The notes under the pieces were generated by a model. The model was given only the letters and a program-made list of their open reading frames with translations, searched no databases and was not told where the DNA came from. A DNA stretch of 64,000 bases from the NCBI GenBank assembly GCA_001314865.1, contig LJZR01000006.1, positions 62,001 through 126,000 of the forward strand, read 5' to 3'. Origin of the DNA: Phormidesmis priestleyi Ana (GTDB lineage: Bacteria > Cyanobacteriota > Cyanobacteriia > Phormidesmidales > Phormidesmidaceae). The number at the start of each line of letters is the position of its first letter. The first letter of the stretch is position 1. Shown in pieces: positions 35,871-44,652 of the stretch. Both the position numbers and the translations under genes were made by a program.

Positions 35871-37202
35871 ATGGTAAAAATTCCTAGCGATCGCAGTTTA
35901 GATAGCACGGTAGGCCTACTGCGCCATGGCTACCAGTTCATATCTAAAAAATGCGATCAGCTTCAAACCGACATATTTGAAACTCGGCTCATGTTTGAAA
36001 AAACCATCTGCATGAGAGGCGTAGAGGCCGCTAAAGTCTTTTACGACACGGACAAATTTACTCGAAAAAACTCTGCCCCTAAGCGAATTCAAAAAACGCT
36101 GTTTGGCCAGGGGGGCGTTCAAGGATTAGACGACAAAGCCCACCGGCACCGCAAGCAAATGTTCATGACGCTGATGTCCCCAGCGCGAATAGATGACCTA
36201 GTAACCCTGACCCGTCAGCAGTGGCGAAACTACGCCCAGCGGTGGACGCAGGCAGATCGCATCGTGCTGTTTACCGAAGCAAGAGAAGTGCTATGTCGGG
36301 CAGTTTGTGAGTGGGCAGGCGTGCCGCTGCCTGAGGCAGAAGTTAAACTAAGAACCCTTCAACTTGCGGCCATGATCGATAGCTCAGGTGCGATAGGCCC
36401 CAAGCACTGGCAGGGCAGGCTGGCCCGTCAGCAAGCCGAAAGCTGGATCAAAGACTTGATTGAAAGCGTACGTGCAGGTCAGCTCACAGCCTCTGCCAAC
36501 CGACCCTCCAACAGTGCGCTCTTAGTCATTGCCGAACATAAAAATTTAGATGGAACCCTACTAGATCCTCAAATCGCAGCGGTAGAGCTAATCAACGTTT
36601 TGCGACCAACCCTGGCAATTGGCCGATACATTACTTTTGCGGCTCTTGCCCTTCATGAACATCCTGAGATAGCCCAACGAATTAAAGCAAATAGCTTGCA
36701 CGCCGACAGTCCCAGCGTAGAATGGTTTGTCCAAGAAGTGCGGCGATTTTATCCCTTTTTTCCATTTGCCGCAGCGCGTGTTAAGCAATCTTTCAACTGG
36801 CAAGGATACACTTTTCCTCAAGGCGAAAGAGTATTATTAGATCTATATGGCACTAACCACGATGCCAGACTGTGGGAGAATCCAAACACCTTTTGGCCAG
36901 AGAGATTTCGTCAGTGGGATGAGGGCCGCTTTAATTTGATTCCGCAAGGCGGCGGCGACTTTTATCTCAACCACCGCTGCCCTGGCGAATGGATTACTAT
37001 CGCACTGATGAAAACCACCGTAGAGTTTCTCACCCAAGAGATTACCTACCGCGTACCAGAGCAAAATTTAACAGTCGATCTCTCCGATTTGCCAGCATTA
37101 CCCAAAAGCCGGTTTGTCATGAGCCAGGTTAAAAGCCAGGCTGAAGGTCAGGTTGAAAGCCAGTTTGAAGGTCAGGTTGAAAACCAGATCGCTCAAACCT
37201 AG
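35871..37202 (+). CDS. CYP152-type cytochrome P450 (fatty-acid peroxygenase-like)
   Basis: The 443-residue P450 has the CYP152 hallmarks: the haem-ligand Cys370 in HRCPGEW, and, in the I helix, Arg245-Pro246 (NVLRPTLAIGR) replacing the usual acid-alcohol pair. In P450-BSbeta and OleT the equivalent Arg binds the fatty-acid carboxylate and the enzyme uses H2O2. EVRRFYP provides the ExxR motif. At the position that is His85 in OleT (decarboxylase) and Gln85 in P450-BSbeta (hydroxylase) this protein has Gln84 (GGVQGLDD). By analogy it should hydroxylate fatty acids at the alpha or beta carbon; this is inferred. The C-terminus carries a dispensable-looking QVESQFEGQVENQ repeat. The gene is monocistronic, with a convergent neighbour. 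Confidence 0.88.
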   Translation: MVKIPSDRSLDSTVGLLRHGYQFISKKCDQLQTDIFETRLMFEKTICMRGVEAAKVFYDTDKFTRKNSAPKRIQKTLFGQGGVQGLDDKAHRHRKQMFMTLMSPARIDDLVTLTRQQWRNYAQRWTQADRIVLFTEAREVLCRAVCEWAGVPLPEAEVKLRTLQLAAMIDSSGAIGPKHWQGRLARQQAESWIKDLIESVRAGQLTASANRPSNSALLVIAEHKNLDGTLLDPQIAAVELINVLRPTLAIGRYITFAALALHEHPEIAQRIKANSLHADSPSVEWFVQEVRRFYPFFPFAAARVKQSFNWQGYTFPQGERVLLDLYGTNHDARLWENPNTFWPERFRQWDEGRFNLIPQGGGDFYLNHRCPGEWITIALMKTTVEFLTQEITYRVPEQNLTVDLSDLPALPKSRFVMSQVKSQAEGQVESQFEGQVENQIAQT

Positions 37203-37226
37203 TTTTGGGATATTCCTTATTGCCTT

Positions 37227-38063
37227 TCAAGATTGCCTTTCAAGCGTTTGTAGTGCGTGCTCTTCCCATTCTTGCACTGTCCAAGTTAGGCTTTGGCCAT
37301 TTGCCGTTTGCACAACCTGCCTGCTCGCCCCCCGTAGCAGCGCTAAACACTTGCCTTCCCATAGGCTTTTGCCTTCTCTCCAAGGCAGCGTAGACAGCTG
37401 TATATTCCAAGGGTGATCCCCCTTCTGAATTCGTCCAAAAGAAATCTCGCAGTTTAAATACTGGTTGCTGGCTGTAGGCGATGAACTTATCAGCGAAGTC
37501 AAGGATTTGGCGGCGGGCAGCAATTTACGCTCATCCCACATGTATATAAAGTAATCGCCACAAATGACGAGCCACCCTTTCCACCTCCCCTCGTGAGTGA
37601 GCGTCAGCGTTGCTGTCGGGCCGGTTTCAACGCGCTGCCACTCCTCTTTATATCTGCCATCGGGCGCTATTTCAATGAGGATGTCATCTTGCCAGTGCAA
37701 TAAACCCACATCTGTGTGTCCATTAAAGGGGCGATAGTCCATGGCATGGTGCCACTCGCATCGGTTTCGACCTAAGTTATCACAACTTAGGTGAGTGATC
37801 CCCGCAAAGCCATCTTGCTTCGCTAGTGCGATCGCCTGATGCGGTTTTAGCGCCGCCCAAGACGCCAGGCTAGGGCGCTCAGCGGGAATGCGAATATCGG
37901 CAAAGCCGCAGGTTGTTTGTAGCCAAAAAACCTGTGTGGTGACGTCCCGCTCTCCGTTTTCTTCAATCGACAGTCTGCGCCATAGTCCGACTAAGCGCTT
38001 TGGCATACTTGATTGAAACTGGCCTCCTTGAAACCCAGCACTCACCTGACTTATGGCCATCAT
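37227..38063 (-). CDS. lipocalin-like protein, possibly HRI1-related
   Basis: The 278-residue protein is beta-rich without a signal peptide. Recurrent Trp- and Gly-containing strands are seen, and the segment LVGLWRRLSIEENGERD followed by TQVFWLQTTCGFADIRIP resembles the HRI1 domain known from yeast and some bacteria, a lipocalin-like double barrel. The later GWLVICGDYFIYMWDER fits the second barrel. I recognise the pattern only from memory, so the family call is tentative. It starts 6 bp after the stop of the gene at 38070 on the same strand, so the two are probably cotranscribed. The function is unknown. Confidence 0.5.
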   Translation of the reverse strand: MMAISQVSAGFQGGQFQSSMPKRLVGLWRRLSIEENGERDVTTQVFWLQTTCGFADIRIPAERPSLASWAALKPHQAIALAKQDGFAGITHLSCDNLGRNRCEWHHAMDYRPFNGHTDVGLLHWQDDILIEIAPDGRYKEEWQRVETGPTATLTLTHEGRWKGWLVICGDYFIYMWDERKLLPAAKSLTSLISSSPTASNQYLNCEISFGRIQKGDHPWNIQLSTLPWREGKSLWEGKCLALLRGASRQVVQTANGQSLTWTVQEWEEHALQTLERQS

Positions 38064-38069
38064 TTTGCT

Positions 38070-38774
38070 TTACCGTTTTTGCACCCATACTTGCGAAATA
38101 GAGGCGTTTTCAAAGAAGGCAGGGGTTTGGTTAAGGCTGTCGTTTCGCGTCGCGTCGGGGACAGAATAGTCGCCTGCAAAGCTGTGAGTAAGCGCCTCTG
38201 CTCTAAAGGTAAGCCCTGATGGCTGCCGCGCAAACTGCACAAACTCACGCGACTCATTCTCAAAATTAACGCTCAGTAGCGCTTTGCCATAGTCTCTGAC
38301 GGCTTCGCTCAGCAGCGTGCCTGGGCCAGTACCTTCTAAGGTTTGGTATTTAGGATTGGCTGTAATGATGAGATTAATCGGTGTGCTGTCGGTAAGTTCA
38401 GTGCTTTCTGGATAGGTTAGGTAAAAGGCGATCGCACGACCCGGAAAAAAGCCAGAAATGCCCTCCCGTAAAACTGCGATCGCCGAGAGATCCACCATAA
38501 AAGGATTGACCTCACTATAGGTATACTCACTGCCCAGCGCCTGCTTAATCTGCCCATAGGTATTGCCGACCCTGGCCGGGCCAATGCCCTCAGCGCTAAT
38601 CAAAAAATCATTTTGTACAGTTGTTTGGTTTCGCCACAGCCGTACAAAGTCAGAATCATCAGCAAGCAAGGCCGGATTGCTCGCCTCTATTTGCTGCTGT
38701 AACCGCTGTAGCGCTTGAGTTTGATAAATAAACCCAGAATAGTACTTGGCTACGTCAACCAGATTAATTGGCAT
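38070..38774 (-). CDS. conserved hypothetical protein, unknown function
   Basis: The 234-residue product has no signal peptide. The N-terminal INLVDVAKYYSGFIYQTQAL is like a short motif found at the ends of several cyanobacterial cell-wall proteins (from memory). The body has the ordered blocks GIGPARVGNTYGQIKQALG, NPFMVDLSAIAV, LEGTGPGTLLSEAVRDYGKA and NFENESREFVQFAR. The regular strand pattern suggests a compact extracellular-like beta domain, but I cannot name the family. It starts 127 bp after the stop of hetR, on the same strand, and precedes the HRI1-like gene, so it could be cotranscribed with hetR; no terminator is visible between them. Confidence 0.5.
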   Translation of the reverse strand: MPINLVDVAKYYSGFIYQTQALQRLQQQIEASNPALLADDSDFVRLWRNQTTVQNDFLISAEGIGPARVGNTYGQIKQALGSEYTYSEVNPFMVDLSAIAVLREGISGFFPGRAIAFYLTYPESTELTDSTPINLIITANPKYQTLEGTGPGTLLSEAVRDYGKALLSVNFENESREFVQFARQPSGLTFRAEALTHSFAGDYSVPDATRNDSLNQTPAFFENASISQVWVQKR

Positions 38775-38901
38775 GAGATGAGTAAACTTAAGTATCGACG
38801 CTTCCTAGTTTGGCTTAGCATTGGCAGTCACAGCAGTACCCTTTAGGGTTCTTCAAATTCCAAACGGCCATCCAGCCTTCATGCCAGCCTTAGAGCCGAC
38901 T

Positions 38902-40125
<1,224 letters not shown>

Positions 40126-40503
40126 TCAGAGAGAAATACTGAGCGTCACTGGCAGCACTCGACCACTGCCTCGATGGGCAACCTGTGCCTGCTTATGTTC
40201 AGAGGTTTGATCCGTAGGCTCACCCTCCACTCGACCGCTACCCCGATAGGCGACATCAAAGGCATCGCTCTGCTGAGTCGCAAAGTGCATGACAGAGGCG
40301 GCTGATTGATCCGGCGTTTGGGGTAAGCCGGACTGAATGCCGCTGTTGAACATGGCCAGATTCATAGCCGTTGAGGAAATAGCCGTTGAGGAAATAGCCG
40401 TTGAGGTGGAAGGGGTCGAAGGGGCGTAGACACAAGGCGCTGTACTGGTGGTGCAAAAAACGGCAAAGAGGCTGCCGAGCAAGTAATGATGAGAAGTCAG
40501 CAT
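40126..40503 (-). CDS. patX: PatX-like protein with two RGSGR peptides
   Basis: The 125-residue protein has a signal-like hydrophobic N-terminus (YLLGSLFAVFCTT; possible cleavage near VYA at 25-27). A low-complexity Ser/Thr linker follows, with a 15-nt-unit STAIS repeat (about 40360-40400). Two copies of the HetR-inhibiting pentapeptide come next: RGSGR at residues 87-91 (bases 40231-40245) and 111-115 (40159-40173). Each is framed as VAYRGSGRV or VAHRGSGRV. RGSGR is the active core of PatS, and PatX proteins combine an export signal with such a motif and lie near hetR in many filamentous cyanobacteria. This gene is on the same strand, immediately upstream of hetR. The second copy is followed by ten more residues (VLPVTLSISL), so the motif is not C-terminal. 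No ribosome site is obvious. Confidence 0.88.
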   Translation of the reverse strand: MLTSHHYLLGSLFAVFCTTSTAPCVYAPSTPSTSTAISSTAISSTAMNLAMFNSGIQSGLPQTPDQSAASVMHFATQQSDAFDVAYRGSGRVEGEPTDQTSEHKQAQVAHRGSGRVLPVTLSISL

Positions 40504-40586
40504 GGTTGCTAAGTGATTTCCAAGTCGTTACTTAGAGCTACGTTAATTCCGCGTAAGGTCAGGAAGGTCTATATGAAGAATTGACC

Positions 40587-42533
40587 TTATTTCAATACGT
40601 TAACTTGCTCACAAAGTAGCCATTTTCCAGCTGAATTCCAAATACCTAGAATATTTACTTGGGGTGTATTTGTTAGCTTTTCAAAAAGCTCAGTAATATC
40701 CGCTTTAACAGTTAGCAAAACAATACAATTAGGCAGCGTTTCTACTGTGTTTTGATGCAGTTCGTACCGTCCTTCGGCTTTACAATACAATTTACCTTCG
40801 ACAAAAGTTAAGTGTTTTTCACTAGATAAATGAATCGAAAGTGGGGAGACCTTTAATTTTTCAATTGTTGTGTCTAATGGCTTTAAATTAGGGTGATAGC
40901 CATCAATTGGATAGTTTTCAGGATGATTAAGATAGTGCGTCTGAATATATCGCCACTCAGGATGATCGGGCGCAACGTTCAGTAATGGGATAACGGCTGC
41001 TGGTGCCAGCTTGTCACTAATCAGCGCGATTTGCAGTCGCCGTACACCCTCTTCTTGCGCTATCAGCTCTCTCGGTTCTATACCTGCTTCTACACACAGC
41101 GCGGCTGCCATGCCTGCGGCCTGCCCAATGCCTAGCACTAATGGCTGCAGCCGAGTCGCCCCATTGGCAATATGGGAAACCGAAATATTTTTTTCGCAGA
41201 CCAGTAGCCCATCGACTGTAGCGGGTACGAGCGATTCGTACGGAATCGTAAAGGGGGTGCCCGTCCAGCGCCCGCCCCAGCGAATAGCCTTTGGCGCTAG
41301 CGGCATTTCAAAACCGGGATAGTGATGGTCGTTGGGGTAGTTGCCCAAGGCAACAGCACTCATATGCCCCTGCGCATTGATGGGCAACGCCGCTACCCGT
41401 CCGCCTGCGACAGGCAAAATATCGCCTTCACAAACGGTCGTGATGCCTTTCAACCGCCGACTTTCGCGGTAGTAAGGCATCAGCGCAAAGCCTCTACCGG
41501 GCGATCGCACTCCCACACCTTCAACCCCCATGCCTTCATAGGATTGCGCCAGTTTAGGAAAAGCATCGTCAGCTAGGCCGTAGCGATCGCCTAACTGCTG
41601 CTGAATGTAGTAAGCAAACGCCTGAGAGTGCCACTGCGCTTCTTGCTCGTACTGCGATCGCGCCTCATCCGATTCAATTAAGCGGTGAAGCCCCACCCCA
41701 TAGTCGTTCCCCTGGTGCGGCCAGTTGATCATAAAGTGATCGCAAGGCAGCCGACCATAGCCTAAAAACATCTGAGAAGCGGGTGTTTGATCATCTCCGT
41801 AGTTTGCCCAAGTGCCCTCAAACAAACGATTTAACTCATCATGGGGATCGCTCACCGAAGCAAGGCTAGGCGGCAGCTCAATTTTGGGCGCGCGCGATTG
41901 ACTAGAGAAGTAGTCACGCATGATCACAACCCAGGTGGGTGACTGCACTGGGTAGCGCTGGGTAATGGCATAAAGCGGATCACTCGGATCGCTCAACGAA
42001 ACCGGGGCACTAGGCTCCTGCCACAAGTCTTGAGTTTCCCAGCCCCAGCGATGGGGGACTTCCGCCAAAGCCAGCAGGTCGCCTAGCTCAGTGGCATCTA
42101 ACGTGATTTTAGCCTGGACAGTGACCTGGTCAAATCTGACGCCCGTGATTCGGTTGCCCTGATGGAACACCTCTCTCGGTCGCTGCCCTGCAATCCATTG
42201 CAAGTTAGGCAGCTGGGCTACCCAGTCTGCAAAAATTTGCGCTCCCACGGCTGGGTGATAGGTAAAAAAGCTCACCCACCCATTGTCTAGCCCCTCGGGA
42301 TGCCGACGCCTGAGTTCTTTGAGAAACTCGCCCCAAATTCCCGTTTGAAACGCGGCCAGTTCGTTACCATCGGGCGCCGATACGCCAGCCGAGGTCAACA
42401 TTCCGCCTAGCCAGGGCAGCGCTGAAACGAGTACAACGCTAATATTGTTGCTGCGTCTGGCCGACTGAAGCGCAGCGGCTACGCCGCCGGTTCCGCCACC
42501 GACAATTAAAATGTCGGCTGTGATCCGATCCAT
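40587..42533 (-). CDS. FAD-dependent oxidoreductase
   Basis: The 648-residue protein opens with the dinucleotide-binding motif ADILIVGGGTGGVAAALQSA and belongs to the FAD-dependent oxidoreductase family PF12831. Further blocks: LDATELGDLLALA, ITTVCEGDILPVAGGRVAALPI (interdomain) and ATRLQPLVLGIGQAAGMAAALC near residue 470, which closes the FAD site. The C-terminal ~130 residues are an extra beta domain. The substrate is unknown; such enzymes in bacteria act on sugars, steroids or other small molecules. It is upstream of patX on the same strand with 83 bp between, and read-through into patX is possible. Short aaggtc/gacctt inverted repeats lie at its 3' end (40555-40588). Confidence 0.82.
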   Translation of the reverse strand: MDRITADILIVGGGTGGVAAALQSARRSNNISVVLVSALPWLGGMLTSAGVSAPDGNELAAFQTGIWGEFLKELRRRHPEGLDNGWVSFFTYHPAVGAQIFADWVAQLPNLQWIAGQRPREVFHQGNRITGVRFDQVTVQAKITLDATELGDLLALAEVPHRWGWETQDLWQEPSAPVSLSDPSDPLYAITQRYPVQSPTWVVIMRDYFSSQSRAPKIELPPSLASVSDPHDELNRLFEGTWANYGDDQTPASQMFLGYGRLPCDHFMINWPHQGNDYGVGLHRLIESDEARSQYEQEAQWHSQAFAYYIQQQLGDRYGLADDAFPKLAQSYEGMGVEGVGVRSPGRGFALMPYYRESRRLKGITTVCEGDILPVAGGRVAALPINAQGHMSAVALGNYPNDHHYPGFEMPLAPKAIRWGGRWTGTPFTIPYESLVPATVDGLLVCEKNISVSHIANGATRLQPLVLGIGQAAGMAAALCVEAGIEPRELIAQEEGVRRLQIALISDKLAPAAVIPLLNVAPDHPEWRYIQTHYLNHPENYPIDGYHPNLKPLDTTIEKLKVSPLSIHLSSEKHLTFVEGKLYCKAEGRYELHQNTVETLPNCIVLLTVKADITELFEKLTNTPQVNILGIWNSAGKWLLCEQVNVLK

Positions 42534-42562
42534 ACTTAAACAGCCCTATCAACAAAACAACC

Positions 42563-43351
42563 TTAAATATAAGGCGAGATGTCTTCAGCACAGTCGTCAG
42601 CTAAGTAAGAGAGTGCTCTAAATCGCAGCCCAACGAGCTGATCATAGAGGGGATTGATTTTGCACATGGGTGGAATATGCACAACCTTATGGCCAAACAG
42701 CTTTACATCGCGCTCGAACGGACATTGGGGTGGAACCAGCTTACAGATAAATCTCGCAAAGCGAGGATCTTCTACACTCAGCTGATCGAGCCATTCACGC
42801 GCGGGTTTAAGCGGCTCTACCTCCCGAAGGGCTTTGCCAATGCCAGGGCGCTTAGGACTAAGTATGGGTAAAGCGTCTTCTGCGGAGGAACGCGCGTTTT
42901 TTTGGCTGTCCAAGGTTCGCATTTTTTGAAGCATGTCCTTCAGTGAGGCCAATGCTTCTGGCTCTATGCACAGGGCTTCGGCAAAGGCCATTACCTGTGT
43001 GTTTTCGGCTTCAGAATACATGCCGTTGGCCAGTGCCACCATCACCGCCATGCGTAAAAAGTTTTGTGCAGCAGCGGCATCGAGGTGCAGCTCGTCGGCT
43101 AGGGCCTGGGGTTCAATCGGCTCTAGCGTATCGAAGTCTAAGTTAGGTGCAAATTCAGACTCCACCATGGCGTGGATCATCTGCTTTTCAGAGGCTTCAA
43201 ACTGGCCATCGGCCCAGGCTATTGTAAGCAAACCGCGTAGCCATACCTTGATTTGCGAGTGGCTGTATCGTTTGGAGTAAGGAACGCTTTGCGCGGCTGA
43301 TGTCTGCGCAGCGGGTGTCTGCGCGGCTGATGTCTGTGTAACGGATGTCAT
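42563..43351 (-). CDS. TerB-like/Mo-dependent nitrogenase C-terminus family protein
   Basis: The 262-residue protein has an N-terminal TQTSAAQTPAAQ low-complexity repeat, then a TerB-like helical domain (residues ~30-145; GLLTIAWADGQFEASEKQM) and a C-terminal ~90-residue block. That block (ARFICKLVPPQCPFERDVKLFG, HIPPMCKINPLYDQLVGLRFRAL and DDCAED) matches the family named 'Mo-dependent nitrogenase C-terminus'. Despite the name, members are common in non-fixing cyanobacteria and are not nitrogenase subunits; three Cys and a His could bind metal. The gene ends 29 bp before the FAD oxidoreductase start, so they may be an operon. The function is unknown. Confidence 0.75.
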   Translation of the reverse strand: MTSVTQTSAAQTPAAQTSAAQSVPYSKRYSHSQIKVWLRGLLTIAWADGQFEASEKQMIHAMVESEFAPNLDFDTLEPIEPQALADELHLDAAAAQNFLRMAVMVALANGMYSEAENTQVMAFAEALCIEPEALASLKDMLQKMRTLDSQKNARSSAEDALPILSPKRPGIGKALREVEPLKPAREWLDQLSVEDPRFARFICKLVPPQCPFERDVKLFGHKVVHIPPMCKINPLYDQLVGLRFRALSYLADDCAEDISPYI

Positions 43352-43505
43352 AGATGTATCAATTGACTAGATGACTAGATGACTAGATGACAAGTAGGTT
43401 TATGACTTTGATATCGCTTCAAAGCAATTCTGTCTGTTGTCGAGCGTACTCTTTTGAGTCAGAACTGTTTTTGATCTCGCGCTATTTCTCAATCTATAAC
43501 CATGG

Positions 43506-43547
43506 GGTTATGACTATAGGATTATGACTATGGGGTTATGACTATGG
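43506..43547. repeat. 14-nt tandem repeat x3
   Basis: The unit ggttatgactatgg starts at 43506, 43520 and 43534 with one to two changes per copy. A separate 8-nt repeat (tgactaga, 43364-43391) lies 110 bp away in the same spacer. Confidence 0.88.
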
Positions 43548-43568
43548 GACACTATGTTTGGCTCAAAA

Positions 43569-44240
43569 CTATTTGGAACCCGCCCTGGGCTGCCACTCTA
43601 AGCCGGTTTTACCGGTGACCACCCACAGGAGCGATCGCACCCCATCGCGAACTTCTCTAGCTAAGCTTTCAGGGTGCTCAGGCACTTGCTCCGTTGGGAT
43701 TTCAATCGGCTTAAAGTTAATACCTCGGCTCCCCAGCACAATTAAAGCGATCGTGCTTGCTCTTTGCATATGGTAATCAGACGTGATTAGGTACACCTGA
43801 TTGATTTGCCGATCTTCGAGTTTATTGATGAGGGTCGTAAAATTGGTTACCGTGTCAACCGCTTCATAGTTTAGCGCCCACTGCTCATTCGGTACCTGCG
43901 CCTCATCAAAAACCCACCGCGCGTACTCAGGATTACTGCCCGAAGATACCCAAATTCTGACATGGGGATGCGCCTTGGCAAACTGCGCAGCAAACTGTTC
44001 GCGTTCAGGTGCTCCGCCTAGTACCAGGGCCACCGGAGGATCTAAAAACGGCTGCTGCGATCGCAAATAAAGCACGCCAGCCAGCGGCACCGCCACCACC
44101 AGTGCGCCAGTCCATAGGCCCAGCTGAATGGCTTTGACGCCAATCGCACGTCCAATCGCCTTACCCTGCCGCTTTCTCGGCTGGGTATGTCCGTATTGAA
44201 GCGCTGCCGACTGGGGAGCTTGCCTTCTTTTTATCTGCAT
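43569..44240 (-). CDS. DUF218 (YdcF/SanA-like) membrane protein
   Basis: The 223-residue product has a basic N-terminus, one membrane anchor (residues ~43-63, GLWTGALVVAVPLAGVLYL), then a DUF218 domain facing the periplasm. Family blocks: ALVLGGAPERE, VWVSSGS-like IWVSSGSNPEYA, NYEAVDTVTNFTTL and YLITSDYHMQRA. In E. coli SanA and YdcF relatives are linked to envelope barrier function, but the reaction is unknown. The length is typical. No operon partner is adjacent. Confidence 0.85.
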   Translation of the reverse strand: MQIKRRQAPQSAALQYGHTQPRKRQGKAIGRAIGVKAIQLGLWTGALVVAVPLAGVLYLRSQQPFLDPPVALVLGGAPEREQFAAQFAKAHPHVRIWVSSGSNPEYARWVFDEAQVPNEQWALNYEAVDTVTNFTTLINKLEDRQINQVYLITSDYHMQRASTIALIVLGSRGINFKPIEIPTEQVPEHPESLAREVRDGVRSLLWVVTGKTGLEWQPRAGSK

Positions 44241-44652
44241 TTTGTTATCGGATAAGCGCTTAAGAAGACAAAAGTAAAAGGCAGAAACGGTATTACCACT
44301 AGAAAAAAGTTTTGCACCAAGCTTTGCAATAAAACAAAGTTACCTACTGTAATGATCATAAAGCAGTTTTTCCCACCCAACGCCCCATTGACAGATGTAA
44401 TTATTAAACAAATCAAAAATATTTTTCAAATCATTACGGGGTGCCAAAAAAAATCGAAATGGGCGTGATTTTCGCGGTTATATGTATCAAAAAGAACTCA
44501 ATAAAAAGCAGCGAATACTCGTGTAAGAATATCCGCTGCACTATCATCTACAGCACTATTTTGGCTAGCCAACCTGATTAAATACGGACTAGCTTGATAC
44601 AAACGGCCAGCTTATCTGCCGACTTATCTACCGGCGTATCTAAAAGCTACGC
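44241..44652. other. 412-bp spacer between DUF218 gene and ftsH
   Basis: The spacer contains the ftsH terminator (separate entry) and AT-rich DNA that should hold the promoter of the DUF218 gene. No further gene or RNA is recognised. Confidence 0.5.
44502..44539 (-). terminator. Rho-independent-like terminator of ftsH
   Basis: On the minus strand a hairpin gcagcggata/tattcgctgc (44539-44530 and 44517-44508, one mismatch, 12-nt loop) is followed directly by tttttat. It lies about 115 nt after the ftsH stop codon. Confidence 0.75.

Noticed and set aside
35871-37202. An OleT-type alkene-forming P450
   Set aside because: The residue at the OleT His85 position is Gln84, as in fatty-acid hydroxylases of the family.
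40256-40456. Alternative small frame inside patX
   Set aside because: It lies in another frame of the same strand, lacks a signal peptide or RGSGR and ends within the repeat; patX in its own frame explains the region.
42563-43351. A nitrogenase subunit, as the family name suggests
   Set aside because: The protein lacks nitrogenase domains; the family name is historical and members occur in non-fixing cyanobacteria.
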